The notes below the pieces were generated by a model. That model made no database searches. It was not told the origin of the DNA and was given only the letters and a program-made list of their open reading frames with translations. Position numbers and translations under genes: made by a program. From Cristatella mucedo (lineage: Eukaryota; Bryozoa; Phylactolaemata; Cristatellidae), in contig WPIO01000012.1 of assembly GCA_009760855.2 (NCBI GenBank), forward strand, positions 5,478,501-5,542,500: a stretch of DNA of 64,000 nucleotides, given 5' to 3'. The first letter of the stretch is position 1; each line of letters starts with the position of its first letter. Below, one piece after another: positions 53,985 through 64,000 of the stretch.

Positions 53985-54575
53985 TACTGAGTTGTGGCAG
54001 TTTCGCAGTTAGGTGTTATACCTTGTACAAACCTCAAATCCTTTGGAGACCGTGCGCTTAGTTCGCGTGCTCTCAAAGTGTGGAACTCACTCCCTACTTG
54101 CGTCACAACATCCTCTGACTTGACCACATTTAAAAAGAACTAAAAAAACGCACCTATTTAGGACAGCATTTAGTGGGTCCCTGTGATTCGTCCCTTATGT
54201 GCTTATGCGTGCTGACACTATGCATGCTGCCACTAACCACACTTGCATGCTGACCCTGTGCATGTCACCCTAACCATGTTATTAAAAAAATACTAGCTGA
54301 TTTAACCGCATTTTTGGTATAGCGACAGAAGAGCCTTGACGGCTATCACCGCGATAAAGAATCATCCACCGCAGGATTCGAGCCCAAAACCTCAGGACAG
54401 AGGTCGTGTAAAGCAACCACCTTACCTAGTGGCTCACCATGTTATTCATGTTGTTTATCAAGCATGATATCACTCACCATTCAATCGCATTTCCCTTTGC
54501 AGCAGATGTAAAACGCCTACAAAGAGATTGAGTTCTCTGATGGCGCTTTATCAAGTTTTTATTGTTATTATTATT
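53985..54575 (+). mobile_element. LINE-a 3' end, split by a SINE
   Basis: Encodes the C-terminal block (CTTGTACAAACCTCAAATCC, CTTTGGAGACCGTGCGC) and 3' UTR to 54283, is interrupted by a SINE-A at 54284-54435, then resumes GTTATTCATGTTGTTTATCA and runs to the stem-loop and (ATT)n at 54505-54575. Confidence 0.88.
54284..54435 (-). mobile_element. SINE-A insertion with 11-bp target duplication
   Basis: The SINE is bounded by ACCATGTTATT at 54273-54283 and again at 54436-54446. The uninterrupted LINE copy at 62513-62525 has ACCATATTATT once. Antisense orientation; SINE end AATCAGCTAGTATTTTTTT reads from right to left. Confidence 0.93.
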
Positions 54576-54687
54576 TAAGTCTAGAGTGAACTAGGGAGCG
54601 ATCAAGATCTTTTGCCAGCAGCTAAGGTACGCCGCGGACGACTGGAAAACCTTACAAGAGAAAACTTCAGGCGCACTGCGGTGTCTA

Positions 54688-54832
54688 AGGGGTAGGTATG
54701 GTGGTTGCTTTTCACGACCACGGTCCCGAGATCATAGGATTGAATCGTGCTGTGGGCGATCTTCTATTGCCGCTGCAAGCGGCGGTGGTAGCCTTTCTAA
54801 GGCTCTTCTGCCCCTATAATCACGAGGCCTTT
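54688..54832 (+). mobile_element. diverged SINE-A copy
   Basis: GGTGGTTGCTTTTCACGACC, CGGTCCCGAGATCATAGGAT, GCCGCTGCAAGCGGCGGTGG, AAGGCTCTTCTGCCCC. B box decayed to GATTGAATCG. Confidence 0.75.
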
Positions 54833-54839
54833 GAGCCGG

Positions 54840-57020
54840 GAGCCGGCGTACTCTAAGCGGGCTGCAGAAAGTGGCCCGGCGCAGCTCGATCAGAGCTCGC
54901 TAACGATTATTGGCAGGAGCCATTCAGCCAGCGATAGCGGTCCGCGCGCACCTGCCGCCGCCGCCCTTCGCCAGCCATTAATAGACAGGTGAGTCACCTC
55001 GCGCCGTTGAGTGCGGCGTGTGTATATATACCAGCCCAATAAGTCGGTGCTTTCGATCGGCGGCCGCCGTTCGGCTGGTGGCCTCCCGTAAAAGATAAAC
55101 ATCGAAACTCTCGGTGCGGTTTTGTCCGTAGGTGCGCGTGCCTATGCGGTGGCTCTGCGTGCTGGCAGACGCCTTTCCGATGAGCCGACGCCTGCCCGAT
55201 AAGCCGCTGGGAATTCCGCACAGCAGCGTCCGTTTGCGAGCTGATAGCGAATCTGTCAAAACTGACGCCGGCTCTGTCTCAACGTTTCAAAAGCAGACTG
55301 CTGCTAGGCTACAACGCCACCCCTCTCCGATAGCGGTACTTGGCTTTAGGCCGCAAACGCAGCGCTCGTAGCGGTGCTAGTCTCGGCCAATGCACGACGA
55401 CTGCTGGCGACGCCTGAACCTTTTAGCACGGCTAGTTACTTGCAGCAGGTGCGGCAGCAACGCAGGCAGGTATGCCGACAGTATCAGAAACACGGCAGTG
55501 ACGACGAGCGCTCATACTTTGGGATATCAAATCCGTATCCATAATGCAGACAAGTATATTTGACTGCCGCGGACGGTTACGGGCGCTCAGCAGCGGCTCT
55601 GACTTACACTGACGGCTCTTTGACCTAGAGCTCAGCTCAGTCAGCTAGTCAGCTCCAACGCTCCGATGCCCCGGAGTCTCGAATCCTGACTTTACGCCTA
55701 CCTCGGGGAGCCGGCATTTTATAAGGTGTCGGCAGTAAACCATCATATAATCACACAATCACGAATAATTAATATCCGCCATAATCCAGCTGGTTTAGCT
55801 GGTGCCGCCGTTTCAACAATACACGTCAAAAATCCTTTTAGTGTGGCCGTCGCTGCTTTGGCAGCAAGTTTGTTCAGGTAATAAGAGGTTTTTCTGCGAT
55901 GCCATGAATACTAAAGTTATGTAAAGCATGTGAAACTATCTATTGATAGCCCAAAAACAAGCACAGATGCTACTCGCATGTAGCCTGACGTCGTTTCATC
56001 AGGATTCTGCCTTACCACCCTTTTATGGTCAGGCATTAAGGCCACAAACTTTTACCTTGTCTCTACGACTTCAGCACATTTCACAGAGCCTGACTTTTGC
56101 TAAAATCTACTTTTATTTCGTCAGTGTTTAGTAAGGACTTGTCCAAAGGTTCTTCACTCGTCTGGCAGTGAGCTTACGGTAGTTATTTCGCTTCTAAATG
56201 GAACGACTATTTGAACTTTGAAATCCAACTTGCTTTACTAAAAATAACTTAAGTAAAGTGCTTTTAATACAAATCCTTGCTCTGCGCTGATCCAGTGCCC
56301 AGTGAGTCGCCGACTTTGAACCCCATATAACGAGTATGCGGCTATATTTACATGCGGCTGAGGCAGAGTGTTCCGCCTATACCAGCGGCCGACCGTTGCA
56401 CAAAAAACTCAGACAGACTCTGTGGAATATGCTTCAGCAGAAGAGACGAGGCAGAAGCTTGTGGTCTCTCTGCATGGCCAGACGTCATAAAGAATCACGG
56501 TGGGAAGACGTCACACTTAGCGCGTACATACGAAAAACGCGTGCTTGCCAGTGGGCTAGCGATAGATGTTTTCGATGCTTCGCATAACCTTGGTAACCTT
56601 CGCATAGCCTGCATCTTAGAAATGCCTCTCATTGACCGAACGACTATACCTCCGCCGCCACAGCAGCAGCTGCAGCCACACGGCGAAAAGATTGTTTCTA
56701 CGCTGATTTTACATAGTGCACGTACATCTCGTAGATCATCGCGAAACTCGGTCAGGTCATAGCAGAACCCGATTTCTGTTTCTACCAGCTGATTATATTC
56801 ACGGCTCGTGTATTATGGTACAAAAAACCGCTTTGACAACGCTTCATAAGCATTTGAATGCCAAAACAAGACGGCCGGAAACTGTCATTTAATCAGAGGC
56901 TTTTTTCGATTGAATTTATGTATCGGATATTGTCAGCATATATCGAGATGTATCGACTGCTATCAACGATTCTTTAGTTGCGCTCCGGTTGTAACAGGAT
57001 CAGTCAATCGGTTGTGAGGT
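54840..57020. other. unassigned region
   Basis: 55340-55540 weakly resembles R2. The + strand frame 56352-56762 (136 codons, with CGICFSRRDEAEACGL and EKRVLASGLAIDVFDASHN) is protein-like, but no family was recognised and no splice partners were found. Confidence 0.25.
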
Positions 57021-57029
57021 ATAGCGCCA

Positions 57030-57202
57030 GTTACTAGTGTTGTATAAGGCGGTTGCTTTTCATGACCTCGGCCCCGAGGCCGTGGGTTCGAATCCTGCGG
57101 TGGGCGATTCTTTATTGCCGCTGCAAGCGGTGGTGATAGCCGTAATGGCTCTTCTGTCGCTATAACAAAAGAGGCTGTTAAATAAGCTAGTATTATATAA
57201 TG
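57030..57202 (+). mobile_element. SINE-A copy, full length
   Basis: GTATAAGGCGGTTGCTTTTC, GGTTCGAATCCTGCGGTGGG, GCCGCTGCAAGCGGTGGTGA, TAATGGCTCTTCTGTCGCTA, end AAATAAGCTAGTATTA. Confidence 0.9.
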
Positions 57203-57697
57203 TGACTTTGTGAGAAAAATAGCTTGTACCACGAGTGCCGCTAAAAAAGTTTGCAGCAGCGAACCACGTTTTTACTTTGACACTCGACCTTGCATGAATG
57301 CTCTTGGGGTGACAGGCTCGCTCGTGCTGTGAGTTTGTCCGCCATAGCCTCGTCCTCGTCCTTCTTCAGAACCTCCTCTGCTCCATGGCGTCGCTGCTGC
57401 TCTCTGCGCTACTCGCTGTCACCGAGCACCAATTGCTAAAGCACACGCCGCTTCATTGGAGCACGGTGGTTTGGTAGTCGGGTCACGTCGCCAGTGCATT
57501 CAAAATGAACTGCTTCTCAGCCTTGCGAGTTGTAAGCAGAGACTTCGACCGCGACTAGACGGCCGTAAGCGTCGTAGGCAACATCCTGTGCGATCGCAGA
57601 GTATTTTACTGCAGTCTCAAGTCTACGCTCATCCCAACTCAGGGTCAATGGGACCAACGGCTTACCGGCAAAGTTGTGCATATCTTTGCTAAAAGTA

Positions 57698-57850
57698 CAT
57701 TAGCAGACTGGCCCAGTGGTTAAGACGCTCGCCCCGACCGAGGTCTGGCCGAGGTCGTGGGCTCGAGCCCCGAGGCATATGTGAAGCGTCTGAATAGTGA
57801 TTAAGTTCTCGTAGGGCGCTATACCAATGAATTAAATTTATTTATATTCA
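57698..57850 (+). mobile_element. SINE-B copy, full length
   Basis: GACTGGCCCAGTGGTTAAGA, CGAGGTCGTGGGCTCGAGCC, GCATATGTGAAGCGTCTGAA, GTGATTAAGTTCTCGTAGGG, CGCTATACCAATGAATTAAA. Confidence 0.92.
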
Positions 57851-57894
57851 CTTGTCTTAATTTGGCACCGATCTTTTACCGTCACTGCTGTTAT

Positions 57895-58262
57895 ATATAG
57901 TAATAATAACAATTATTGTTATTATTATAATAAAGATTCATTTATATAGCATTCCAGAAGAACTAAATATATTTTCGATAAATTGCAAAAGCAAAAAGAA
58001 TCGTATCAATTGAAAGTATTAGAAACACAATAGGAGTGCAACATCAGGAGTTAAAAAATGACTGGAAATTATAAATAATGTGTACATTAGCATTATGCTT
58101 AAGCGGTAATAGAGCGATTCGCGCGGACGTAGTAAATATTTAGATCGGTCGGCTGGTTTTAGCTCTGCTCGAAAAGTCGGTTTAGGTTATTTCAGGATAT
58201 CAGGCGATATAAATTTCCAGGCTTTGGGTGGATTGGAAGTGAAGGCGCGGTCATCAAGTTAT
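57895..58262 (-). mobile_element. degenerate LINE-a 3' end
   Basis: ATAATAATAACAATTATTG tail, AGATTCATTTATATAGCATT, ATTGCAAAAGCAAAAAGAAT, then AAATTTCCAGGCTTTGGGTG as in the antisense LINE-a at 13400. Confidence 0.6.
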
Positions 58263-58324
58263 TGTTAGAGATTAGTTAATTAAAGGTACCGCCAGACCAG
58301 GGTCAAATGATCCGGAAGAGGGAG

Positions 58325-59485
58325 AAGGAATGTAAATGTAACGTATGCCCGTCTGTAACTCGACAAAGTCACAAAGCCTTGTGGGCGTTACGCAGGAGAG
58401 TTTTTTTATAGCGCACTGACAGTCTCAGCAGCTTTTGGTACGCATTCGGTAGCCAACAGACTTCTTCTCACGAAACAAAGAGAAAGTGGGAAGCATAGCA
58501 GAGTCAGGAGAAAAGTTGAGGTAATGAGTAGCATGGAGGTAGCAGCTCAGGTCGGCTGGAAAGGATGTGCCATAGTGGGCAGAAGGAGAGGAGTTGTCGT
58601 TGCATAAGAATCGTGGAACTGATTTTCACAGTCTAGGACCTGCAGAACTAAAGCTTCTGTCGTCAACGGTCTTTAATCAGAGAAATGGAATAGCTGATTT
58701 ACTGTCCACACCGATCCTAAGGGCACGAGGAGGCTGAAACTGGTGCAGCAGTTAAGCTAGGTATGGAGGAGCCAAGCCGCAGCGGGCCTTGTGGGTCAGC
58801 ATAAGAACTTTGATCTGTATCCGCTGGTCAACCGGCAGCCAGCCTAGCGCTTTTAGGAAGGTGGTTAAACCTCTGGGATTTGTGAACTAGCCTTGCAGCA
58901 ATATTCATAGCCCGCTGCAGTGGCCTCGAAGCTTTTTTGGTAAGCCAGCCAAAAGGGAATTACAATGATCAAGCCAAGACAGGACTAAGGACCTAGTAAA
59001 AAATTTTGTAATCCACCGTGGAAGAAAATAAATTCCTAATCTTACATGGGGATCGGACGTGATGGCTGGCTGCAGAAGCAGTCTTCCGAACGAAGCTTTT
59101 TAAATTCAGGCAGTTGTCGAAGACGACGCCTAAATTCCGAGCACTTGGTGTAGAAGAGCAAAAAAAGCCTTCTAATCCAGCCACACGCTAAGGGTGTCCT
59201 ATGAGCAGCAGTTCAGTTGCATCGTCGTTTAGTTTCAAGATATTTTTCAGCATCCGGGATCGAATGTCGGCAAGGCAAGCATTCAGTTTATCAGTTGCTG
59301 CAGCATATTCTGACGGGCTTGAATGACAAATAAAGCTGAGTATCGTCGGCATAAAAGTGATAGAGGTCCGAAGTGATGGTAAGGATCCGATGGAGTCCGG
59401 AGGGGCAAAATCCGAAGAGAGTTTTTCAGACAAGTCAGACAAAAATGGCTGCCTTGAAATGGGTGACTGAACCAAGAAGGTCGCT
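58325..59485 (-). mobile_element. LINE-b copy with RT active-site motif
   Basis: Antisense. From right to left it encodes the RT motif FYADDTQLYL (YADD codons at 59342-59353), then LNACLADIRSRMLKNILKLN and DDATELLLIGHP in another frame, then SARNLGVVFDNCLNLKSFVR, and a decayed C-terminal region down to about 58330. Frameshifts and stops make it inactive. Its layout places it in the L2/CR1/Rex-type non-LTR group, distinct from LINE-a. Confidence 0.82.
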
Positions 59486-59499
59486 GCTGTGCTTGATGA

Positions 59500-59960
59500 G
59501 CGGCCACTCTAGGTCTGAGAGACTTCTGTTGCCGTGGCTGCTACCACGTTCCTGGCGCAAAAGCTCGCTGCTAAGCCTTGCACAATCAGTCTAGTCTCCA
59601 TCAGGAAGGCATGCAGACAAAAGTTACAGAAGTCGAGAATATATTTGCTATCGCTAAGGTATCTTTATCTGTGCACACTAAAACCCATGCATTATTAGGT
59701 TGCTATAGGTTCACGGACCTTAATGCAGAAGATGCACTCTTCTAATGCTCATTCAGTTCTGAACAGGATACTTGAATTCCACGTAGATGTTTCAGAGGAT
59801 ACGCTTGTCGAACCAATTCTGGGGAACTGGCACACCATTTCCTGGGTGAATCCCTGTTTCCCTTAACTACTAGGTTGGTTTCAATGGCATAAAGGCTGAG
59901 AAATTCTGCTAGCATCCAAATACGAACGGTTGCAATATAAGCTTTGAGGGAGTTAGGACA
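59500..59960. other. nothing recognised
   Basis: Probably more decayed LINE sequence (a LNACLADI-like antisense segment near 59880-59960), not resolvable by eye. Confidence 0.3.
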
Positions 59961-59964
59961 ACTT

Positions 59965-60055
59965 GAGACAATAATAATCCTAATATTAAATCGTCCGTGT
60001 AGCATCCTAGGAGAACCAAATCTCTACGCAGGCGCTTAAAACCGGCTGCAAGGGA
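59965..60055 (-). mobile_element. LINE-a type 3' tail remnant
   Basis: AATAATAATCCTAATATTAA, CCTAGGAGAACCAAATCTCT, ACGCAGGCGCTTAAA. Confidence 0.6.
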
Positions 60056-60344
60056 AACAATATCTAAGGGTAAATGAAACGCCAAGATATCGTGCTTAAA
60101 AAATGATGAACGAGCACACAAGACGATACGCAGAACCACTGGTTAGCAGACCTCCTGGTTAGTAGCATGCTCTCAATCATTCACATGTACAGTAAGCACG
60201 TACGACCCTCGCACATCTAAAATGTTCATAAGGGTGCATGGAATGCTAAGCAAAACACGCGTGCCTTTTGCTCGGACTTGTGATGCGGAATAATTGACAC
60301 ACGCCTGAAGTGAGCTCCAAATTTCGGTGCTTTAAAGTGCTTAA

Positions 60345-60475
60345 AGGTTCGGAAGAGCCTTAACAGCTATCATCGCTGCTCGCGGTGGGCAGTACAGTAT
60401 TTTCGGCTTCGCGGATGCAATCCCACGACCTGGATCGTAAAGTGCTAGCGAATCGCCCTTGGACTAAGACCCAGA
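60345..60475 (-). mobile_element. diverged SINE-A copy
   Basis: GGAAGAGCCTTAACAGCTAT, CATCGCTGCTCGCGGTGGGC, GATGCAATCCCACGACCTGG. The head end is decayed. Confidence 0.65.
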
Positions 60476-60690
60476 GACTTAGAACGGTCACCAGAAGATT
60501 TCAATTTAATGCGAGGAGCGTTTAGACATCCGGAAACCACAGAGAGGGCGGAGCGCGAGCACAACACTAGAAAAGCAAGGTCAGGTCTAGTACAAGCGAG
60601 TGAGTTGGATAGACTGGCTGGGATTAGCAAGTGAACGGACCAATGTCTACGCCAAAAAAGTACGGAAAAGCAAAGAGGGATCGCAGCACG

Positions 60691-60696
<6 letters not shown>

Positions 60697-60779
<83 letters not shown>
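60697..60779. repeat. (GT)n(TA)n microsatellite
   Basis: A short GT run followed by about 75 bases of TA repeat. Confidence 0.95.
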
Positions 60780-60780
<1 letters not shown>

Positions 60781-60789
60781 GTCTGCATA

Positions 60790-61740
60790 GTAATGAAAGC
60801 CTTTGTGCGGTCTGGTGATTACCTCAGCAAGAGAGTGGATAAATTGCAAAAATAGAAAGCCTTGAGCAGGCTCCTCATTTTTCAAGGGCGATGACCCGAC
60901 AACCGGTGGCTGTTGATATTTACGCTCTAAACCCTTCCCCGTGACAGAACCTTAACAATGTTAGTGCAGCGCCAACGACGCTTCAGTCCACGTGGCAGCT
61001 GCTCAAAAGACCTTCGTGGTCACAGGTATGACATGCCGAGTCTCATCTCTATCGAGTACGTTTTTTAATCCCTGACGCACAATTCCAAGTTGCTGCCGTC
61101 GATGTTTACACCGTCTTCTCAATCATGCCGATGGTAATACCCTAACGAGCAGTCCTCACGGCAATCTAGCAGATGGTTCTTTTCTAAATTCTTTGGTCAG
61201 CAAGATAGACAATATCAGAGGGACCATCACAGAGTAGCACCACCACTAGACTCTCAGCCCGTTGTTCTAAACTCTTTCTCTAGCAACCTTTAAGCACACC
61301 CGTGCTGATCTCATCTACAAGTTCATCGCCTAAGAAGATCCTTCCAGGCATTATATCTATGACTACTTTCGAGATGCTAAGATTTGCTGCGGCCTACAGT
61401 AACTACAAAATTAAATGTTCTTTGCCACACATTTAGTCCTTTTATATCTCAAAAGAGGCCACTGTCTGCTCAGGTTTTTAAAAAGCTACAAATTAGACTT
61501 GCCGAACTTGACTAGCTTACGCCTAGAATCCCATTTCCTGTCCTATCAAAGGCGCTCGAATAGCTGCGGTAGAGCATACAAATGCTCATATTAACAGATC
61601 TAACTGAATGCATAGATTATAGTCAGGATTTACAGCTTACAGCGGAGACAAAATAGCAAGCCTTATATTCGGCCGCCAGGCAAATGCGACATTATCACCG
61701 ACGTTCATCTATTTCTCACCGCACTGGCGATTCCCTGGCG
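60790..61740. other. nothing recognised
   Basis: Possibly old LINE sequence (for example CACATTTAGTCCTTTTATAT), not classifiable by eye. Confidence 0.25.
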
Positions 61741-61744
61741 AAGC

Positions 61745-61848
61745 TCCTATCGGGCGGGAGGCGCCTATCCTATCCATCTAGATATCTATCATATCAATCT
61801 ATCTATCTATCATATATAGCTATCGGGCGGGAGGCGCCTATCCTATCT
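61745..61848 (+). repeat. duplicated GC-box-like segment within ATCT repeat
   Basis: CTATCGGGCGGGAGGCGCCT then ATCCTATC occurs at 61747 and again at 61819, with ATCT/ATCA repeats between. Confidence 0.85.
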
Positions 61849-61856
61849 ATCATATC

Positions 61857-62426
61857 AGCTCCACAGTCAAATCCGCCTATTTTCAGCTTCATAACATTGC
61901 TAAAATTCGGGCTTGTTTAGATAAAGATACCACATCTAAGTTGGTTCATGCATTCGTGACATCCCGTCTCGACTTCTGCAACTCACTGCTTACTGGCCTA
62001 CCAGCATGTGCGATCAGGCGATTGCAGCTGGTGCAAAACTCCGCAGCTATGCTTGTCTGTCGTGAGCGTCGCAGTTGCCACATTACTCCACTTCTCGCCG
62101 ACCTGCACTGGCTACCAGTCAAGCAACGGATTGACCTCAAGGTCTTGTCGCTCACTTTTAGGTCCCTTCATTCTATGGCTCCAGTCTATCTCTCCGACAT
62201 ACTCCCCAATCAGGCCAAGCATCGTACCACCCGCTTTTCGGAATCCAACAGTCTGGAAATACCTCGTACAAACCTTAAATCCTTTGGAGACCGTGCATTT
62301 AGTTCGGATGCTCCCAAAGCCTGGAACTCCCTCCCGACCTGCGTCAGAACATCCCCTGACCTGACCACATTTAAAGGGAACCTAAAAACACGCCTATTTA
62401 GGACAGCATTTAGTGGGTCCCTGTGA
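61857..62426 (+). CDS. LINE-a reverse transcriptase, C-terminal 189 aa
   Basis: Open from the truncation point: SSTVKSAYFQLHNIAKIRAC, LDKDTTSKLVHAFVTSRLDF, CNSLLTGLPACAIRRLQLVQ and on to LKTRLFRTAFSGSL with a TGA. It matches 13307-14179 with only a handful of changes. No catalytic residues are included, so it is non-functional alone. Confidence 0.85.
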   Translation, partial: SSTVKSAYFQLHNIAKIRACLDKDTTSKLVHAFVTSRLDFCNSLLTGLPACAIRRLQLVQNSAAMLVCRERRSCHITPLLADLHWLPVKQRIDLKVLSLTFRSLHSMAPVYLSDILPNQAKHRTTRFSESNSLEIPRTNLKSFGDRAFSSDAPKAWNSLPTCVRTSPDLTTFKGNLKTRLFRTAFSGSL

Positions 62427-62663
62427 TTCGTCCTTCATGTGCTTATGCGTGCTGACACTGTGCATGCTGCCACTAACCACATTTGCATGCTGACCCTGTG
62501 CATGTCACCCCTAACCATATTATTCATTTCGTTTGTTTTTTTTCAAGCATGATTTTACTTACCATTCAATTGCATTTCACTTTACAGCAAATGTAAAGCG
62601 CCTAGAGAGAGATTAAGTTCTCTGAGGGCGCTTTATCAAGTGAATTATTATTATTATTATTAT
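61857..62663 (+). mobile_element. LINE-a copy, young, 5'-truncated
   Basis: RT C-terminal coding region, complete 3' UTR (CATGTGCTTATGCGTGCTGA, CACTAACCACATTTGCATGC), stem-loop GCGCCTAGAGAGAGATTAAG then TTCTCTGAGGGCGCTTTATC, and (ATT)5. Flanked by a 31-bp perfect direct repeat (61818-61848 and 62668-62698). Confidence 0.9.
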
Positions 62664-62696
62664 ATCTAGCTATCGGGCGGGAGGCGCCTATCCTAT

Positions 62697-63125
62697 CTCG
62701 CTGAGCTGCAGCACCAGTTTCAGCCTCCTCGTGCCCTCAGGTCATCTACGGACAGTAAATTAGCCGCTCCATTCCTCTGCTAAAAGACCGTTGGTGACAG
62801 AAGCATGCAGGTTCCAGGCTGTGGAACCCACTTCCATGATTTTTGCACAACGGCATCTACTCTCCTGCTGCTGACTATGGTCACCCTTTCTTCGCTGAGC
62901 TGTGACTTCCACGCTACTCACTTCATCGAGTACACTCCTGATGGAGCTATGCTTCATTCTTTCTCTCTCTTTGTTTCGTGAAATGGTCCTGTTGGCTAAA
63001 ACAAGCGTACCGACAGCCACTTAGGCTTACAAAAGGGCCCTTTAGAAAATGTGCAAAATACCCATTTAGCCTTTGTGGCTAGTTACAGCCGGGCGGAAAT
63101 ATATTAGGTTACATTACACTACTGC
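62697..63125 (+). mobile_element. LINE-b degenerate fragment
   Basis: CTGAGCTGCAGCACCAGTTT, CAGCCTCCTCGTGCCCTCAG and ACAGTAAATTAGCCGCT match 53010-53080; the following sequence tracks the LINE-b 3' end with several deletions. It appears to be the target into which LINE-a inserted. Confidence 0.75.
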
Positions 63126-63129
63126 ACGT

Positions 63130-63655
63130 GTACAATGGCTTTTTAGTGAGGCTGACTCGAAGTCTCTCTGCTAGTTCTGCTAGATCTTTTGGCGGCGGCC
63201 TGTAGCTTGGTAGCAGGTTATGCACAACTAGAGATCGGATTTTTCTTGCTGCTCATATAACTGATTATGCATTTTGTGCAATGACTCTGAGCTGACGGGC
63301 GCGAAGTTCTACTGCTCTGATTGAAATTTCCATAAGGCCACTGATCCAATAGGCTCACAAAAGCAGGAATTCACTGCACATTTCTGAAAGACCATTGTCA
63401 GGCCGGCTCAGAATTTTGTCGGGACCGCGACACCAAAAACTTGACCAAAAACCTGACGACGTAAAGACTAAGCATGTGGGTGGTCTTTTGATACATCTGG
63501 TGTTATAAAGATCACGGTCACCAATTTAAAAGTAAGGTATTTCCGATTATATATGCGACAGAAGGCAGCTGAACGCTAAGAACTGAAAGACACAGTCAAG
63601 CCAGCTGCTTCTGAACAGCAGCCGAGCTGCTTGACTCAAAAGCTTTAGCAACGTT
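63130..63655. other. nothing recognised
   Basis: No coding or repeat signal identified. Confidence 0.3.
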
Positions 63656-63657
63656 AT

Positions 63658-63730
63658 AGGAATAATAATAATATATCTATACAGCACCATCAGAGTAAGA
63701 ACTAGACAAGGTTTTTGAGGCTAATTACAA
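63658..63730 (-). mobile_element. LINE-a type 3' tail remnant
   Basis: GGAATAATAATAATATATCT, ATACAGCACCATCAGAGTAA, GAACTAGACAAGG: antisense (ATT)n and partial stem-loop. The rest to 64000 holds nothing recognised. Confidence 0.5.
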
Positions 63731-64000
63731 GCACTACGATCGAAGTCACGGGTAAACAATATGTGAACTACTACATACAATACTTGAACTACCACATAAC
63801 GCCAACCATGGCCAATTTCTGAGATGCTGGTGAAACATGCTTGGGACATGTAACGTTATTTTTACAAGTCGCTGAAATCCAGTTGGAGTATGAGAGGCTC
63901 GTGAATGGAGTGCATCATCTACTTAAGAAACATGACACAATATATTTTGAGCAACAAGTCATGCTAGCATGATTTATGTAAACTCAGTTAATATTTTTTT

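Noticed and set aside
57240-57460. - strand frame with EEVLKKDEDEAMADKLTARA
   Set aside because: No convincing acceptor or donor in the right frame; left as chance.

Overview
The window is nuclear DNA from an animal, most likely an invertebrate. The evidence is split genes with GT-AG introns, a flagellar-type cyclic-nucleotide-binding gene, a gene for a CUB/Sushi membrane protein, tRNA-derived SINEs, L2/CR1-like LINE remains, a Tigger/pogo DNA transposon with an internal deletion, and many long (GA)n/(CT)n tracts. I cannot name the species. There are no operons, rRNA genes or CRISPR arrays. Gene models were built by hand from splice signals, reading phase and protein-family pattern, and none is backed by a transcript.

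Left third (1.85-16.4 kb, + strand): a CNBD2-like gene in at least 11 coding exons. The two ends of every junction agree in phase, and the joined frame is 591 codons including the stop. The 5' end is not found. It has an apparently intact cAMP phosphate-binding cassette, one probable GC-AG intron, a microexon after a GA-tract intron, and an acceptor buried in a CTG-rich repeat. Its introns hold SINEs, LINE 3' ends, a 1.8-kb Tigger-like element and G-rich tracts.

Middle (16.5-29.9 kb): intergenic sequence between two convergent genes, with SINEs, a 38-bp minisatellite, a perfect hairpin, a G-quadruplex motif and two weak exon candidates. From 46.85 kb down to 29.96 kb on the - strand lies a four-exon gene for a 453-residue type I membrane protein: signal peptide, CUB-like domain, Sushi domain, one transmembrane helix and a 148-residue tail. 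Its first intron is about 10.2 kb and carries long polypurine/polypyrimidine tracts. Its start codon sits beside a CpG-rich region (about 46.85-48.2 kb) that is probably the promoter.

Right third (48-64 kb): mostly transposable elements, often nested. It includes a SINE with an 11-bp target duplication inside a LINE 3' UTR, a LINE between 31-bp perfect direct repeats, and a second Tigger-like fragment with an internal minisatellite. Two isolated exon candidates lie here: a - strand terminal exon near 50 kb and a + strand, possibly globin-like exon near 53.6 kb.

The most notable system is the SINE/LINE partnership. SINE family B carries the same 3' stem-loop tail as LINE family a, which fits SINEs using a LINE reverse transcriptase. 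Two LINE copies are about 94% identical in protein over their shared part, so activity may be recent. A second SINE family (A) has a different tail, and one element joins a B head to an A tail.
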